Origin: Paenibacillus zeisoli | Lineage (GTDB): Bacteria > Bacillota > Bacilli > Paenibacillales > Paenibacillaceae | DNA: 64,000 nt | Direction of reading: 5' to 3' | NCBI RefSeq assembly: GCF_003994465.1 | Contig: NZ_RZNX01000006.1 | Span: 1-64,000, forward strand | In this document: piece after piece, positions 56,791-64,000 of the stretch | Layout: every line of letters starts with the position of its first letter | Position numbering within the stretch: the first letter of the stretch is position 1 | Program-made: the position numbers and the translations under genes | The notes under the pieces: model-generated | Database searches by the model: none | Seen by the model: only the letters and a program-made list of their open reading frames with translations | Told to the model about the DNA's origin: nothing

Positions 56791-56836
56791 AGCCCCCTTC
56801 TGGCAGAATCTTGGCTGATTCTACCGGAAGAGGGCT
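56791..56836 (-). terminator. Terminator of the XRE regulator gene
   Basis: On the minus strand AGCCCTCTTCCGGTAGAATC and its imperfect complement form a long stem with a 6-base loop, 12 bases after the stop codon. Confidence 0.75.
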
Positions 56837-56847
56837 GCTTGCATTAC

Positions 56848-57192
56848 TTATTCTTTGGTCTTCGAGAGATCGTCCAGATGAGTGAACATCAGTTTGATCA
56901 TATCCAGAGCCATCTGTTTCTCTTTGGCGGAACGGTTCATCATGATCTGGCGAATTTGATCCACGAATTGATCATCCGTGATCTCAATGGAATCGTGAAG
57001 CAAATAATCAACGGTGACCCCGAGTTCATTAGCCAGTCTGATTAGAGTATCCAGAGATAGACTGCGCTCTCCTCTCTCAATTTGTCCTATGTATGCGTCG
57101 GAGACATCGATTCTCTCTGCCAGCTTTTCTTGGGTCCAGTGCATCTTGCGGCGTTCCTGCCGCAATCTTTTGCCGAGCGAATCATAATTCAT
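56848..57192 (-). CDS. XRE/SinR-type HTH transcriptional regulator
   Basis: The 114-residue protein has an N-terminal helix-turn-helix: GKRLRQERRKMHWTQEKLAERIDVSDAYIGQIERGERSLSLDTLIRLANELGV, quoted here by parts only: the recognition helix is SDAYIGQIERGER. The C-terminal part (about 75-114) is helical and may form oligomers. AGGAGGGG precedes the ATG. A dyad lies just upstream (57243-57273). Target genes are unknown. Confidence 0.88.
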   Translation of the reverse strand: MNYDSLGKRLRQERRKMHWTQEKLAERIDVSDAYIGQIERGERSLSLDTLIRLANELGVTVDYLLHDSIEITDDQFVDQIRQIMMNRSAKEKQMALDMIKLMFTHLDDLSKTKE

Positions 57193-57242
57193 ATAACCCC
57201 TCCTAGTATAAAAGTAGATAATATGAGAGGTGAATTTAATAT

Positions 57243-57273
57243 ACTGTAAGTTTTATATATATTTACTTATAGT
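57243..57273. promoter_or_regulatory. Dyad upstream of the XRE gene
   Basis: ACTGTAAGT and ACTTATAGT are inverted copies (8 of 9) separated by 13 AT bases. It could be an autoregulatory site of the XRE protein. Confidence 0.35.
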
Positions 57274-57349
57274 TTTATTTGGTTTAAAATGGAAAACGGA
57301 TCAGAAAGTAATGCTATAAGTATGACCAAAGTAAGAGAGGATAAACGTT

Positions 57350-58240
57350 ATGACAGCGGAACAACCCATCGTATCGCTTATTATTGCTGTGCGAAATGAA
57401 GGTATGAACCTTCTAACCACGCTAGAGTCACTGAAAGTGTCCAAGACCGCGCTCCCCTATGAAATTATTATTGTTGATGATGGGTCGATTGACAGCTGTT
57501 GTGAGTTTCTGTATGGGTACCGTATTTCGGCACCGGTTCATTATATCAGGACTGGCAGCATTGGGCCGGCAGAGGCCAGAAACCGCGGTGCGGAGATAGC
57601 CAGAGGTAAGGTGTGTATATTTTGTTCGGGTCACCTTTATTTTGAGGATTACTGGATGGAGAAATTAATCGCACCAATTCTGGGCAGGGATGCGAACTGC
57701 ACCAGTCCTGGAATATCCAGAATTAAAGACACATCCGGACAAATCGGCTATGGGCAATGGCTTCATCTACCGGAGTTTACCACGGAGTGGATTTATGATT
57801 TGCCTCCTTCTTTTGAGGCTGCGGTTATGCCATGGCAATGTATAGCCGTAGAGCTGGAGAGCTTTCAAAGCATAGGAGGCTTTGATCGTGAATTCAAGGA
57901 GGAAACTGCGATTGCAGCCGAGTTCTCCTTGCGAATGGGCTTATTCGGGTATCGGTGCCGGATCGAGCCTGCCGTTCATCTCCTATTGGTTGAGCGAACC
58001 CAGTTCCCTTATGTTCCTCCCGTCGATTACAGAGGGTACCATCTGCTTAGAATGGCAGTATTGCATTTTAACGAAGAGAGATTGCTGAAGACTTGGGAGG
58101 TTGTGGGCAGGAATGAAGAGTCTGAAGGCTGGGAGTCTGAGATTAAGAAGTCGGGAGCATTTCAGGCCAGAGAAAGGTATAAGACAAACCGAAGGTTTGA
58201 TGATAACTGGTTCTTTGATCGTTATAATATTAAATTCTAG
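57350..58240 (+). CDS. Family 2 glycosyltransferase
   Basis: The 296-residue protein has the GT-A nucleotide-sugar fold start VSLIIAVRNEGMNLLTTLESL and EIIIVDDGSID. The usual DxD metal motif after ARG(K/E) is replaced by FCSGHLYFED, in which the first Asp is missing. A C-terminal SIGGFDREFKEETAIAAEFSLRM part with acidic catalytic base is retained. No membrane helix. It may use a different metal ligand or be inactive. The acceptor is unknown. Confidence 0.85.
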   Translation: MTAEQPIVSLIIAVRNEGMNLLTTLESLKVSKTALPYEIIIVDDGSIDSCCEFLYGYRISAPVHYIRTGSIGPAEARNRGAEIARGKVCIFCSGHLYFEDYWMEKLIAPILGRDANCTSPGISRIKDTSGQIGYGQWLHLPEFTTEWIYDLPPSFEAAVMPWQCIAVELESFQSIGGFDREFKEETAIAAEFSLRMGLFGYRCRIEPAVHLLLVERTQFPYVPPVDYRGYHLLRMAVLHFNEERLLKTWEVVGRNEESEGWESEIKKSGAFQARERYKTNRRFDDNWFFDRYNIKF

Positions 58241-58403
58241 ATGAGTTGGTCTTTCTTGGACACTGTTTGCTGCAAGCAGGTTGGTGGTAAGTATGTGTAG
58301 GTATAATGTCCAAGCCATTGTTGGCATCCTATATGAATTGGACGTTCATTCCATATAGACATGGTTATGAAACCCAGGTTCAACTAAGGAAGGAGAGATT
58401 ATA

Positions 58404-59276
58404 TTGTCACAGAATAATCAACAACCGAAGCAGACTCTACCACCACAGCATCAGTCCCAAAGACCGGGTATCGAGGAGCAGATGACTCCACTGCCGCAGT
58501 ATGAGGGTAATTATAAGCCGGCCGGCAAGCTGAAAGGTAAGGTAGCGCTCATCACCGGAGGTGACAGCGGGATCGGACGTGCTGTTGCTCTGGCCTATGC
58601 CAAAGAAGGCGCTGATGTAGCGATTGTATATTTGAATGAGCATGATGATGCCAAGAAGACACAGGCTGAAGTTGAGAAGACAGGACAGAAGGTCCTGCTT
58701 ATCCCTGGAGATATCGGCGATGAAGCTTTTGCTCAGGAAGCAGTGCAGAAGACGGTAAGCGAGCTCGGCAGCCTGGATATCCTGGTCAACAATGCGGGGG
58801 AACAGCATCCACAAGAAAATATCGAGGATATTACCGCAGAGCAGCTCGAGCGTACGTTCCGTACCAATATTTTTGCGATGTTCTATCTGACCAAAGCGGC
58901 CATGCCTCATCTTAAGAAAGGCAGCACGATTATTAATACAGCTTCCGTCACAGCGTACAAAGGAAGCCCTGCGCTGCTGGACTATTCATCGACCAAAGGA
59001 GCCATTGTCAGCTTCACGCGCTCGCTCTCGATGAATCTCGTCAGCAAGAAGGGGATTCGCGTTAATGCGGTTGCACCGGGACCGATCTGGACTCCGCTTA
59101 TCCCATCGACATTCGATGAAGAGAAGGTGAAGCAGTTCGGTGCGGATTCGCCAATGCAGCGCCCGGGTCAGCCGGAAGAACTGGCTGCGACCTATGTATT
59201 CCTCGCTTCCGAGGATTCATCCTATATCAGCGGACAAGTCATTCATGTGAATGGCGGCGAGATTGTGAACGGGTAA
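58404..59276 (+). CDS. Short-chain dehydrogenase, YhdF/YhxC general-stress type
   Basis: The 290-residue SDR has the typical polar N-terminus rich in Gln and Pro (QPKQTLPPQHQSQRPGIEEQ), then TGGDSGIGRAVALAYAKEGADVAI, NNAGEQHP, TASVTAYKG, the catalytic YSSTKGA and the C-terminal ISGQVIHVNGGEIVNG. Relatives YhdF and YhxC are general-stress proteins. It begins with TTG, AGGAGAG about 8 bases upstream. The substrate is unknown. Confidence 0.9.
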   Translation: MSQNNQQPKQTLPPQHQSQRPGIEEQMTPLPQYEGNYKPAGKLKGKVALITGGDSGIGRAVALAYAKEGADVAIVYLNEHDDAKKTQAEVEKTGQKVLLIPGDIGDEAFAQEAVQKTVSELGSLDILVNNAGEQHPQENIEDITAEQLERTFRTNIFAMFYLTKAAMPHLKKGSTIINTASVTAYKGSPALLDYSSTKGAIVSFTRSLSMNLVSKKGIRVNAVAPGPIWTPLIPSTFDEEKVKQFGADSPMQRPGQPEELAATYVFLASEDSSYISGQVIHVNGGEIVNG

Positions 59277-59315
59277 GCTAGGCGGATAACCGCCTACGCT
59301 TTCTTTTTAACTTGG

Positions 59316-59359
59316 AAAGGCGGTATCTGTAGTCTACGGACTCAGATACCGCTTTTTTT
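59316..59359 (+). terminator. Terminator after the SDR gene
   Basis: GCGGTATCTG/CAGATACCGC form a 10-bp stem with a T7 tail. Confidence 0.9.
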
Positions 59360-59387
59360 ACGATAATTATAGGATGTGAAATTAACG

Positions 59388-59987
59388 TCATTCGTCCAGC
59401 TCATCCGACAGCTCGTCTAGAGTTAATTCAAAGCTTGGGGCCAGATGAACCAGGAAGTAAGAGACCTCAGGCATATTCAAACTCTCAAGCTTGTTCTGAA
59501 GCTGTGCCTTGGCGGCTGCAAATTCGCGGTTACCCGAGGCAACCTCCCAGGTACATTTCAAGTAGGCATCAAGGCTGTCAGCTGCTTTTACATACTTACG
59601 GAGCTCCTTATCAGTCTCGGAGGCAGGATCGAGCAGAGGTTCATACACCGGCTTAAGGGCCGGAGGGATCATGGAGGCAAGCCGCTCTGCAGCAATGGCT
59701 TCCATTTCTCGGAAATTAGAGAGCAGCCTCGGATTGTGATGTTTCACAGGTGTCGGGATATCCCCCGTGAATACCTCCGTGGCGTCGTGGAACAGGGCCA
59801 GCGTGGCTGCGCGATCAGCCTGAAGATGTTTGCCGTAGAGCTGATTGGCAATTTCACAGAGGAGATGGGCCAGAATGGCTACATGGAAGGAGTGCTCTGC
59901 CACATTCTCTGTGGAAGTGCTCCGCATCAGACTCCAGCGATGAATGGCTTTTAGTCTGTACATATAAGCAGAAAAGTGATAATCCAT
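59388..59987 (-). CDS. yfbR: 5'-deoxynucleotidase YfbR (HD domain)
   Basis: The 199-residue protein matches YfbR: YMYRLKAIHRWSLMRSTSTENVAEHSFHVA, in parts, with the metal His in VAEHS and the HD pair in LALFHDATEVFTGDIPTPVKH; the last motif has the catalytic Glu. It dephosphorylates deoxyribonucleoside 5'-monophosphates and helps to control dNTP pools. AGAGGT precedes the ATG. Confidence 0.95.
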   Translation of the reverse strand: MDYHFSAYMYRLKAIHRWSLMRSTSTENVAEHSFHVAILAHLLCEIANQLYGKHLQADRAATLALFHDATEVFTGDIPTPVKHHNPRLLSNFREMEAIAAERLASMIPPALKPVYEPLLDPASETDKELRKYVKAADSLDAYLKCTWEVASGNREFAAAKAQLQNKLESLNMPEVSYFLVHLAPSFELTLDELSDELDE

Positions 59988-60291
59988 GAACTAGACCTCT
60001 TTCCGAAAGAATTACAATAGATAAAGCGGACTTAGATAAAGGGTATACAGCTGAGGTGTAACGTACGGGAAGAGCGAATGCGGCCGCGGTTATCATCGGA
60101 TTTCATCCACATCCGAAAGTCTAAACATTACCCAAAGTTATGTTCATACCCGAAATGTGGCCATTTTAACTAAGTTTTATAAAGATAATACTCTCATTAC
60201 ATTGTGTTATTATAATACTAACAATGTTAACCAATAGAAGCAGATTGAAGCAAGCTCTAATCCTACTAAAATATTTTCAAAGGAAGAAAAC
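59988..60291. other. Non-coding gap before phoR
   Basis: No supported gene. A TATAAT at 60210-60215 and an AT-rich stretch with TTTAAC and TTTATA (60163-60181) are possible promoter parts for phoR. GTTAACCAA follows. No clear -35 box. Confidence 0.4.
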
Positions 60292-62094
60292 ATGAAGACA
60301 TTTCGAATGCGTTTAACCTTGATTTTAATGGGTCTTGTGGGGATTTCGATGCTCGCCGCAGGTCTTACCATGGCCCAAGTGTTCAAAGATTCCCATGTTA
60401 CCGCGCTTGAAGACAATATGGCCCGGGAAATAAATTTGATATCCAGTACTCTGGAACTGCCAAGAATCGAAGGCAACTCAGGTGCAATGACCTACTATAC
60501 CAATCGGGCAAAGGAGATCGATAAGCTGACGAATTCCCGGGTTACTTTTATCAGCCTGAGTGGGAAGGTCATCGGTGATTCCGAGAGTGATCCATCCAAA
60601 ATGGGTAACCATAGTACTCGTGAAGAGGTCTTATCTGCGAAGAAGAACGGGAATACAGGTACATCGATTCGCTACAGCAGCACGGTGCATGAGAATATGC
60701 TCTACGTAGCCAGGCATGTGGTCTCCAAGCAGGGATTTGATGGCTACATTCGGCTGTCTATGAGCCTTGAGACTGTAGAAGAGGGTCTTCGCAGAGGCTG
60801 GTCATTGATGATCGGAGGACTTGTAGTGCTTTTCCTGGCCGCAGCTTTGGTCAGTTACCGTGTTGCTATTGGTCTAACGAGACCGATTGAACATATCACT
60901 ACCGTAGCTCACCGGATCTCCAAGCTGGATTATGATGCCCGTGTCAATCTGGAGCGTCAGGATGAAATCGGGCAGCTCGGCAATGCCATCAATGGGATGG
61001 CAGACAGTCTTCAACATCAGCTTAAGCGGATCCGTGATAACGAGGATCTTCTGCAGAGTGTGCTGTCTAATATGACCGGCGGTATCCTTATGGTGGATAC
61101 GAATGACAGGATTGCCCTTGTGAACCGGGAGGCCGAGCGGATATTGCGGCTCAAGGATACCTATATGCTCGGTAAGCTGTACCATGAAATCAAGCGCAGC
61201 TACGAGCTGACCCGCTTCATGGATGAAGGAATCTCTCGCATGGAGCAAATGAGTGAAGAGCGGACCATCTACGATCCTGAAGAGAAAATTCTGCATTTTG
61301 ACAGTGTGCCCATGTTTGAAGATGATGGGTCTTACCGTGGAATGCTGTTCCTGCTCAGAGATGTCACGGAAATTCGCAAGCTGGAAGTGATGCGCAGTGA
61401 ATTTGTTGCGAATGTCTCGCATGAACTCAAGACACCGATCGCCGCAGTCAAAGGCTTCGCCGAGACACTGCTGTCTGGTGGGGTCAAGGATGAAGAGACC
61501 AGCCGCTCTTTCCTGCAGATTATTTATGATGAGGGCGACCGTCTTAACCGCTTGATTGGTGATATTCTAGAGCTGTCTAAGATAGAATCCAGACGTGTGC
61601 CGCTTGAATATTCACCAGTCCACGTACACAGTCTGCTTGGAAGCATCTTCGAAGTCCTGCAGTCCTCGGCAGCCAAGAAGTTCATCACTATGAAGCTCGA
61701 GATTCCTGAGGAATTGTTCATGGAAGCAGATGAAGACCGCTTGCGGCAGATATTCATGAATCTTCTGTCCAATGCAATCAGTTACACACTGGACGGCGGC
61801 AGAGTTAAAGTTACGGCGGAGAGCGTGGCCGAGATTTCCGGCGAAGAAGAGAAGGTTCGTTTTATTATCAGTGATACCGGAATCGGCATACCGAAGAAAG
61901 ACCTGCCGAGAATATTCGAGCGCTTCTACCGGGTGGATAAGGCCCGTTCGCGCAGCTCAGGCGGGACAGGACTGGGACTATCGATTGTGAAGCACCTGGT
62001 CGAGCTTCATCATGGAACAATCCGGGTCGAGAGCAAGGTTGGCGAGGGAACAATGTTTATTCTGGATTTACCTTTATTGCACAATGTAGAGTAG
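60292..62094 (+). CDS. phoR: Phosphate-type sensor histidine kinase PhoR
   Basis: The 600-residue membrane kinase has TM1 (about residues 8-27), an extracytoplasmic sensor (about 30-162), TM2 (about 166-188), HAMP (about 190-242), PAS (about 252-350), HisKA with phospho-acceptor His in FVANVSHELKTPIAAVKGF, and HATPase (N box MNLLSNAISYT, G1 SDTGIGIP, G2 SSGGTGLGLSIV). This is the PhoR/PnpS domain order. AAAGGAAG lies 7 bases before the ATG. phoP follows, 116 bases later, behind its own regulatory region. Confidence 0.9.
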   Translation: MKTFRMRLTLILMGLVGISMLAAGLTMAQVFKDSHVTALEDNMAREINLISSTLELPRIEGNSGAMTYYTNRAKEIDKLTNSRVTFISLSGKVIGDSESDPSKMGNHSTREEVLSAKKNGNTGTSIRYSSTVHENMLYVARHVVSKQGFDGYIRLSMSLETVEEGLRRGWSLMIGGLVVLFLAAALVSYRVAIGLTRPIEHITTVAHRISKLDYDARVNLERQDEIGQLGNAINGMADSLQHQLKRIRDNEDLLQSVLSNMTGGILMVDTNDRIALVNREAERILRLKDTYMLGKLYHEIKRSYELTRFMDEGISRMEQMSEERTIYDPEEKILHFDSVPMFEDDGSYRGMLFLLRDVTEIRKLEVMRSEFVANVSHELKTPIAAVKGFAETLLSGGVKDEETSRSFLQIIYDEGDRLNRLIGDILELSKIESRRVPLEYSPVHVHSLLGSIFEVLQSSAAKKFITMKLEIPEELFMEADEDRLRQIFMNLLSNAISYTLDGGRVKVTAESVAEISGEEEKVRFIISDTGIGIPKKDLPRIFERFYRVDKARSRSSGGTGLGLSIVKHLVELHHGTIRVESKVGEGTMFILDLPLLHNVE

Positions 62095-62115
62095 TATTAG
62101 AAGAAAGTTGACTAC

Positions 62116-62173
62116 TTTACACACCGTTAACACTCTCGTGATATGCTATCCATGTCAACATTTGTCAACATTT
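62116..62173 (+). promoter_or_regulatory. PhoP-box-like repeats upstream of phoP
   Basis: TTTACA (62116-62121) and TTAACA (62127-62132) are separated by 5 bases, the spacing of PhoP boxes, TT(A/T/C)ACA with 5-base spacers in B. subtilis. A perfect tandem repeat GTCAACATTT (62154-62163 and 62164-62173) follows and has the same -CAACA- core. Autoregulation by PhoP is likely but inferred. Confidence 0.55.
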
Positions 62174-62210
62174 ATTCCGATTTGAAAAAATGGGGGTACT
62201 AAGAGTATAT

Positions 62211-62942
62211 ATGACGCATAGACTTTTGGTTATTGAGGATGAGCCAACCTTATCCAGATTATTATCCTATAATCTTTCTAATGAAGGTTATGAGGTTACA
62301 GTAGAAGAGCATGGACAGACCGGCTGTGATGCTGCGCTCAAATCAGACTTTGATCTGATTCTGCTGGATTTAATGCTGCCGGGGATGAACGGATTTGAAA
62401 TTATGTCCAAGCTGCGGAGTGAAGGGGTGAAGACACCAATCGTCATCCTAACAGCCAAGAATGCAGAAGAAGAAGTGGTGCAGGGGCTTAAGTCAGGAGC
62501 AGATGATTACATTACGAAGCCTTTCGGGGTAGCCGAGCTGTTGGCCCGTGTTGCCGCTGTCCTGAGAAGATCCACGGGGCAGGATGAGCGGGATAAGCCT
62601 CAGCTGCAGCCTGAGTCGCAGATCAGTCTAGGTGAGCTGGCTATTTACCCGGAGAAGTACGAAGTGACGCTTGGCGGGGAGCATATTACCCTTCGTCCCA
62701 AGGAATTCGAGGTCCTGCTGTATTTGGCGAGAAAGCCAGGCGTGGTTATGACCCGGGATGATTTGATGAATGCGGTATGGGGCTTCGACTATATTGGTGG
62801 CCAGCGTACGGTGGATGTCCATGTAAGCTCACTGCGCAAGAAGCTCGAACTAGACCCGCAATCGGTCCACATTGATTCGATCCGTGGAGTCGGTTATAAG
62901 CTGGTTGTCAATAAGAAGAGAACTGCCCATCATTTTGGCTAA
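62211..62942 (+). CDS. phoP: Response regulator PhoP
   Basis: The OmpR-type regulator of about 243 residues has a receiver domain with acidic EDEPTLS near the start, phospho-acceptor Asp in LILLDLMLPGMNGFE, Thr in VILTAKN and Lys in YITKPFGV. A C-terminal winged helix has LRPKEFEVLLYLARKPG and VDVHVSSLRKKLE. It should answer PhoR. A longer frame begins at 62190, but AAGAG before ATG 62211 fits the family N-terminus. The C-terminal residues AHHFG are encoded inside the terminator hairpin. Kinase-first order differs from B. subtilis phoPR. Confidence 0.92.
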   Translation: MTHRLLVIEDEPTLSRLLSYNLSNEGYEVTVEEHGQTGCDAALKSDFDLILLDLMLPGMNGFEIMSKLRSEGVKTPIVILTAKNAEEEVVQGLKSGADDYITKPFGVAELLARVAAVLRRSTGQDERDKPQLQPESQISLGELAIYPEKYEVTLGGEHITLRPKEFEVLLYLARKPGVVMTRDDLMNAVWGFDYIGGQRTVDVHVSSLRKKLELDPQSVHIDSIRGVGYKLVVNKKRTAHHFG

Positions 62943-62956
62943 AATGATGGGTTTTT
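62926..62956 (+). terminator. Terminator overlapping the end of phoP
   Basis: CCCATCATTTT/AAAATGATGGG is a perfect 11-bp stem with a 4-base loop and T5 tail. The left arm encodes the last phoP codons and the stop is at the loop. Confidence 0.92.
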
Positions 62957-63063
62957 ATTTGGGTTATACGTATTTTACAATTTAGCGGGGCTCGGTTAAC
63001 ATTCCACAAATAGTATTGTCCTATATTTCTAGGTATAGGAATAAAGTCATAGGAGTGAAGACC

Positions 63064-64000
63064 GTGAGCAATCAAGCCTCTGCAGTCCTTGAAAGACCTG
63101 CTACAGAAGTGATTACACCTATACATATGCAAGTAAAGACAGATGAAGCCGTTAAGGTTACAACTATCGAACATAGTGTCACGAGTGAATTTGATGTGTC
63201 GGCAGAACTATTTTGCCGTGAAGTTCCGGTTATGGATTCGAGGGGAATTTGTGGGGAAGTGCTTCGAAAGTTCCGAGCAGATGAAGTGATTCCGTGTGTC
63301 ATTCTTGTTGATGAGCAGAAGGGCTCCCTTTCCTTAATTATGCGGGATAGCTTCTATCGGCTGTTCGCCGGCCGATTCGCATCAGATTTATTCTATGAGA
63401 AAGCTGCAGTTCAATTCGCTGAGCAGGAGCCTTTGGTTCGGGAAGTCACAGATGCTCCAGAAAGATTAATTGATGCGGCATTAAGCCGAGACACAGAGCA
63501 CTTCTACCAATGCATGATCCTTACAGATCGAGGGAAAGTAAGAGGAGTATTAACTGTTCAGGATCTTATGGTGATGTCCAGGAGCCTGCAGCAGCAAGCG
63601 GATGAGGCTAGAGTCATAACTGTCCAGGAGAGCCATGGACGACTTGAGCGGATTGAACGCTCTGTTCAAGCCGTATCTGAAGCGGCAGAGCGGAGTCTTC
63701 GTGAGGCAGAGACGATGAGCAGCCTGGTCAGATCCGGTAGGTCGGAACTCCGGCAGGTACGTGAGTCGTTTCACCGGGTATTAACCATTACGAATAACCA
63801 GGAAAAGCAGGTCAAGGAGCTCTTGCAGCGAACAGTTGAAATTTCGGAGGTCACAAGAAGTATCAAAGAGCTCGCGGATCGCAGCGGGATGTTAGCCATG
63901 AATGCAACTATCGAAGCTGCCCATGCCGGGGAACACGGACGCGGATTCGCGGTGGTTGCGAACGAGGTGCGCAATCTGTCGGCTCAGACGATGAAGTTCT
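63064..64000 (+). CDS. Soluble methyl-accepting chemotaxis-like protein (3' end outside window)
   Basis: A GTG start behind AGGAG opens a frame that runs past the window end. About 165 residues resemble a CBS-pair module ([20 protein letters not shown], then [20 protein letters not shown]). A helical linker ([20 protein letters not shown]) leads to the receptor signalling domain, with the start of the hairpin, [35 protein letters not shown]. No membrane helix is visible, so it is probably cytoplasmic. Which kinase it controls is not shown. Confidence 0.85.
   Translation, partial: MSNQASAVLERPATEVITPIHMQVKTDEAVKVTTIEHSVTSEFDVSAELFCREVPVMDSRGICGEVLRKFRADEVIPCVILVDEQKGSLSLIMRDSFYRLFAGRFASDLFYEKAAVQFAEQEPLVREVTDAPERLIDAALSRDTEHFYQCMILTDRGKVRGVLTVQDLMVMSRSLQQQADEARVITVQESHGRLERIERSVQAVSEAAERSLREAETMSSLVRSGRSELRQVRESFHRVLTITNNQEKQVKELLQRTVEISEVTRSIKELADRSGMLAMNATIEAAHAGEHGRGFAVVANEVRNLSAQTMKF

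Overview
The window is one continuous stretch of a low- to mid-GC, endospore-forming Firmicute chromosome, most likely a Paenibacillus. The evidence is the gene content: CotJABC, YheC/YheD, YtrH, YtrI and YtvI sporulation proteins, a SufCDSUB operon with SufU, and a dnaE-accD-accA-pyk-fxsA-ytvI-citZ-icd-mdh-(phoR/phoP) order that matches the Bacillus subtilis dnaE-phoP region. Almost every gene has a strong AGGAGG-type ribosome binding site. GTG and TTG starts are common, and several starts were moved inward from the longest reading frame to fit the ribosome binding site.

Layout. 0-0.3 kb: tRNA-Pro and tRNA-Gly genes, with the tail of another tRNA at the edge. 0.5-9.7 kb: a six-PAS hybrid histidine kinase, DegV, small membrane proteins, the methionine-salvage pair mtnK-mtnA and a Dps ferritin. 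9.9-15.3 kb: sufCDSUB behind a PerR/Fur-like operator. 15.4-23.9 kb: two HD-GYP proteins, a fused MoaD-MoaE, a YunD-like phosphoesterase, UppP, a YfkAB radical SAM protein and a CorC/HlyC-type membrane protein. 24-25.2 kb: the cotJABC spore-coat operon. 25.3-27.5 kb: an Rrf2 regulator and an NmrA/QOR2-type reductase sharing a 23-bp dyad, then a frameshifted HAD phosphatase. 27.5-34.3 kb: an array of five YheC/YheD-family ATP-grasp genes with one GNAT acetyltransferase inside it. 34.4-37.9 kb: yheA, ytoI, ytpI, ytrI and ytrH. 38-51.8 kb: the conserved replication, fatty-acid, glycolysis and TCA block. 52-59.3 kb: an accessory region with an HxlR/SDR divergent pair, two secreted proteins of unknown function, a gene stopped at codon 4, palindromic repeats with covarying stems, an XRE regulator, a glycosyltransferase and a stress-type SDR. 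59.4-64 kb: YfbR nucleotidase, phoR then phoP, and a soluble chemoreceptor-like protein cut by the window end.

The most interesting points are the YheD-YheC type ATP-grasp array, which looks like a duplicated long/short pair plus one extra copy and a GNAT; the paired Rrf2 operators; the PerR/Fur-like site on the suf promoter; the PhoP-box-like repeats before phoP; the MoaX-like MoaD-MoaE fusion; the very GC-rich linker in DnaE; and the covarying hairpin repeats beside decayed genes. All functional names come from motif and family recognition by eye; no database search was possible.
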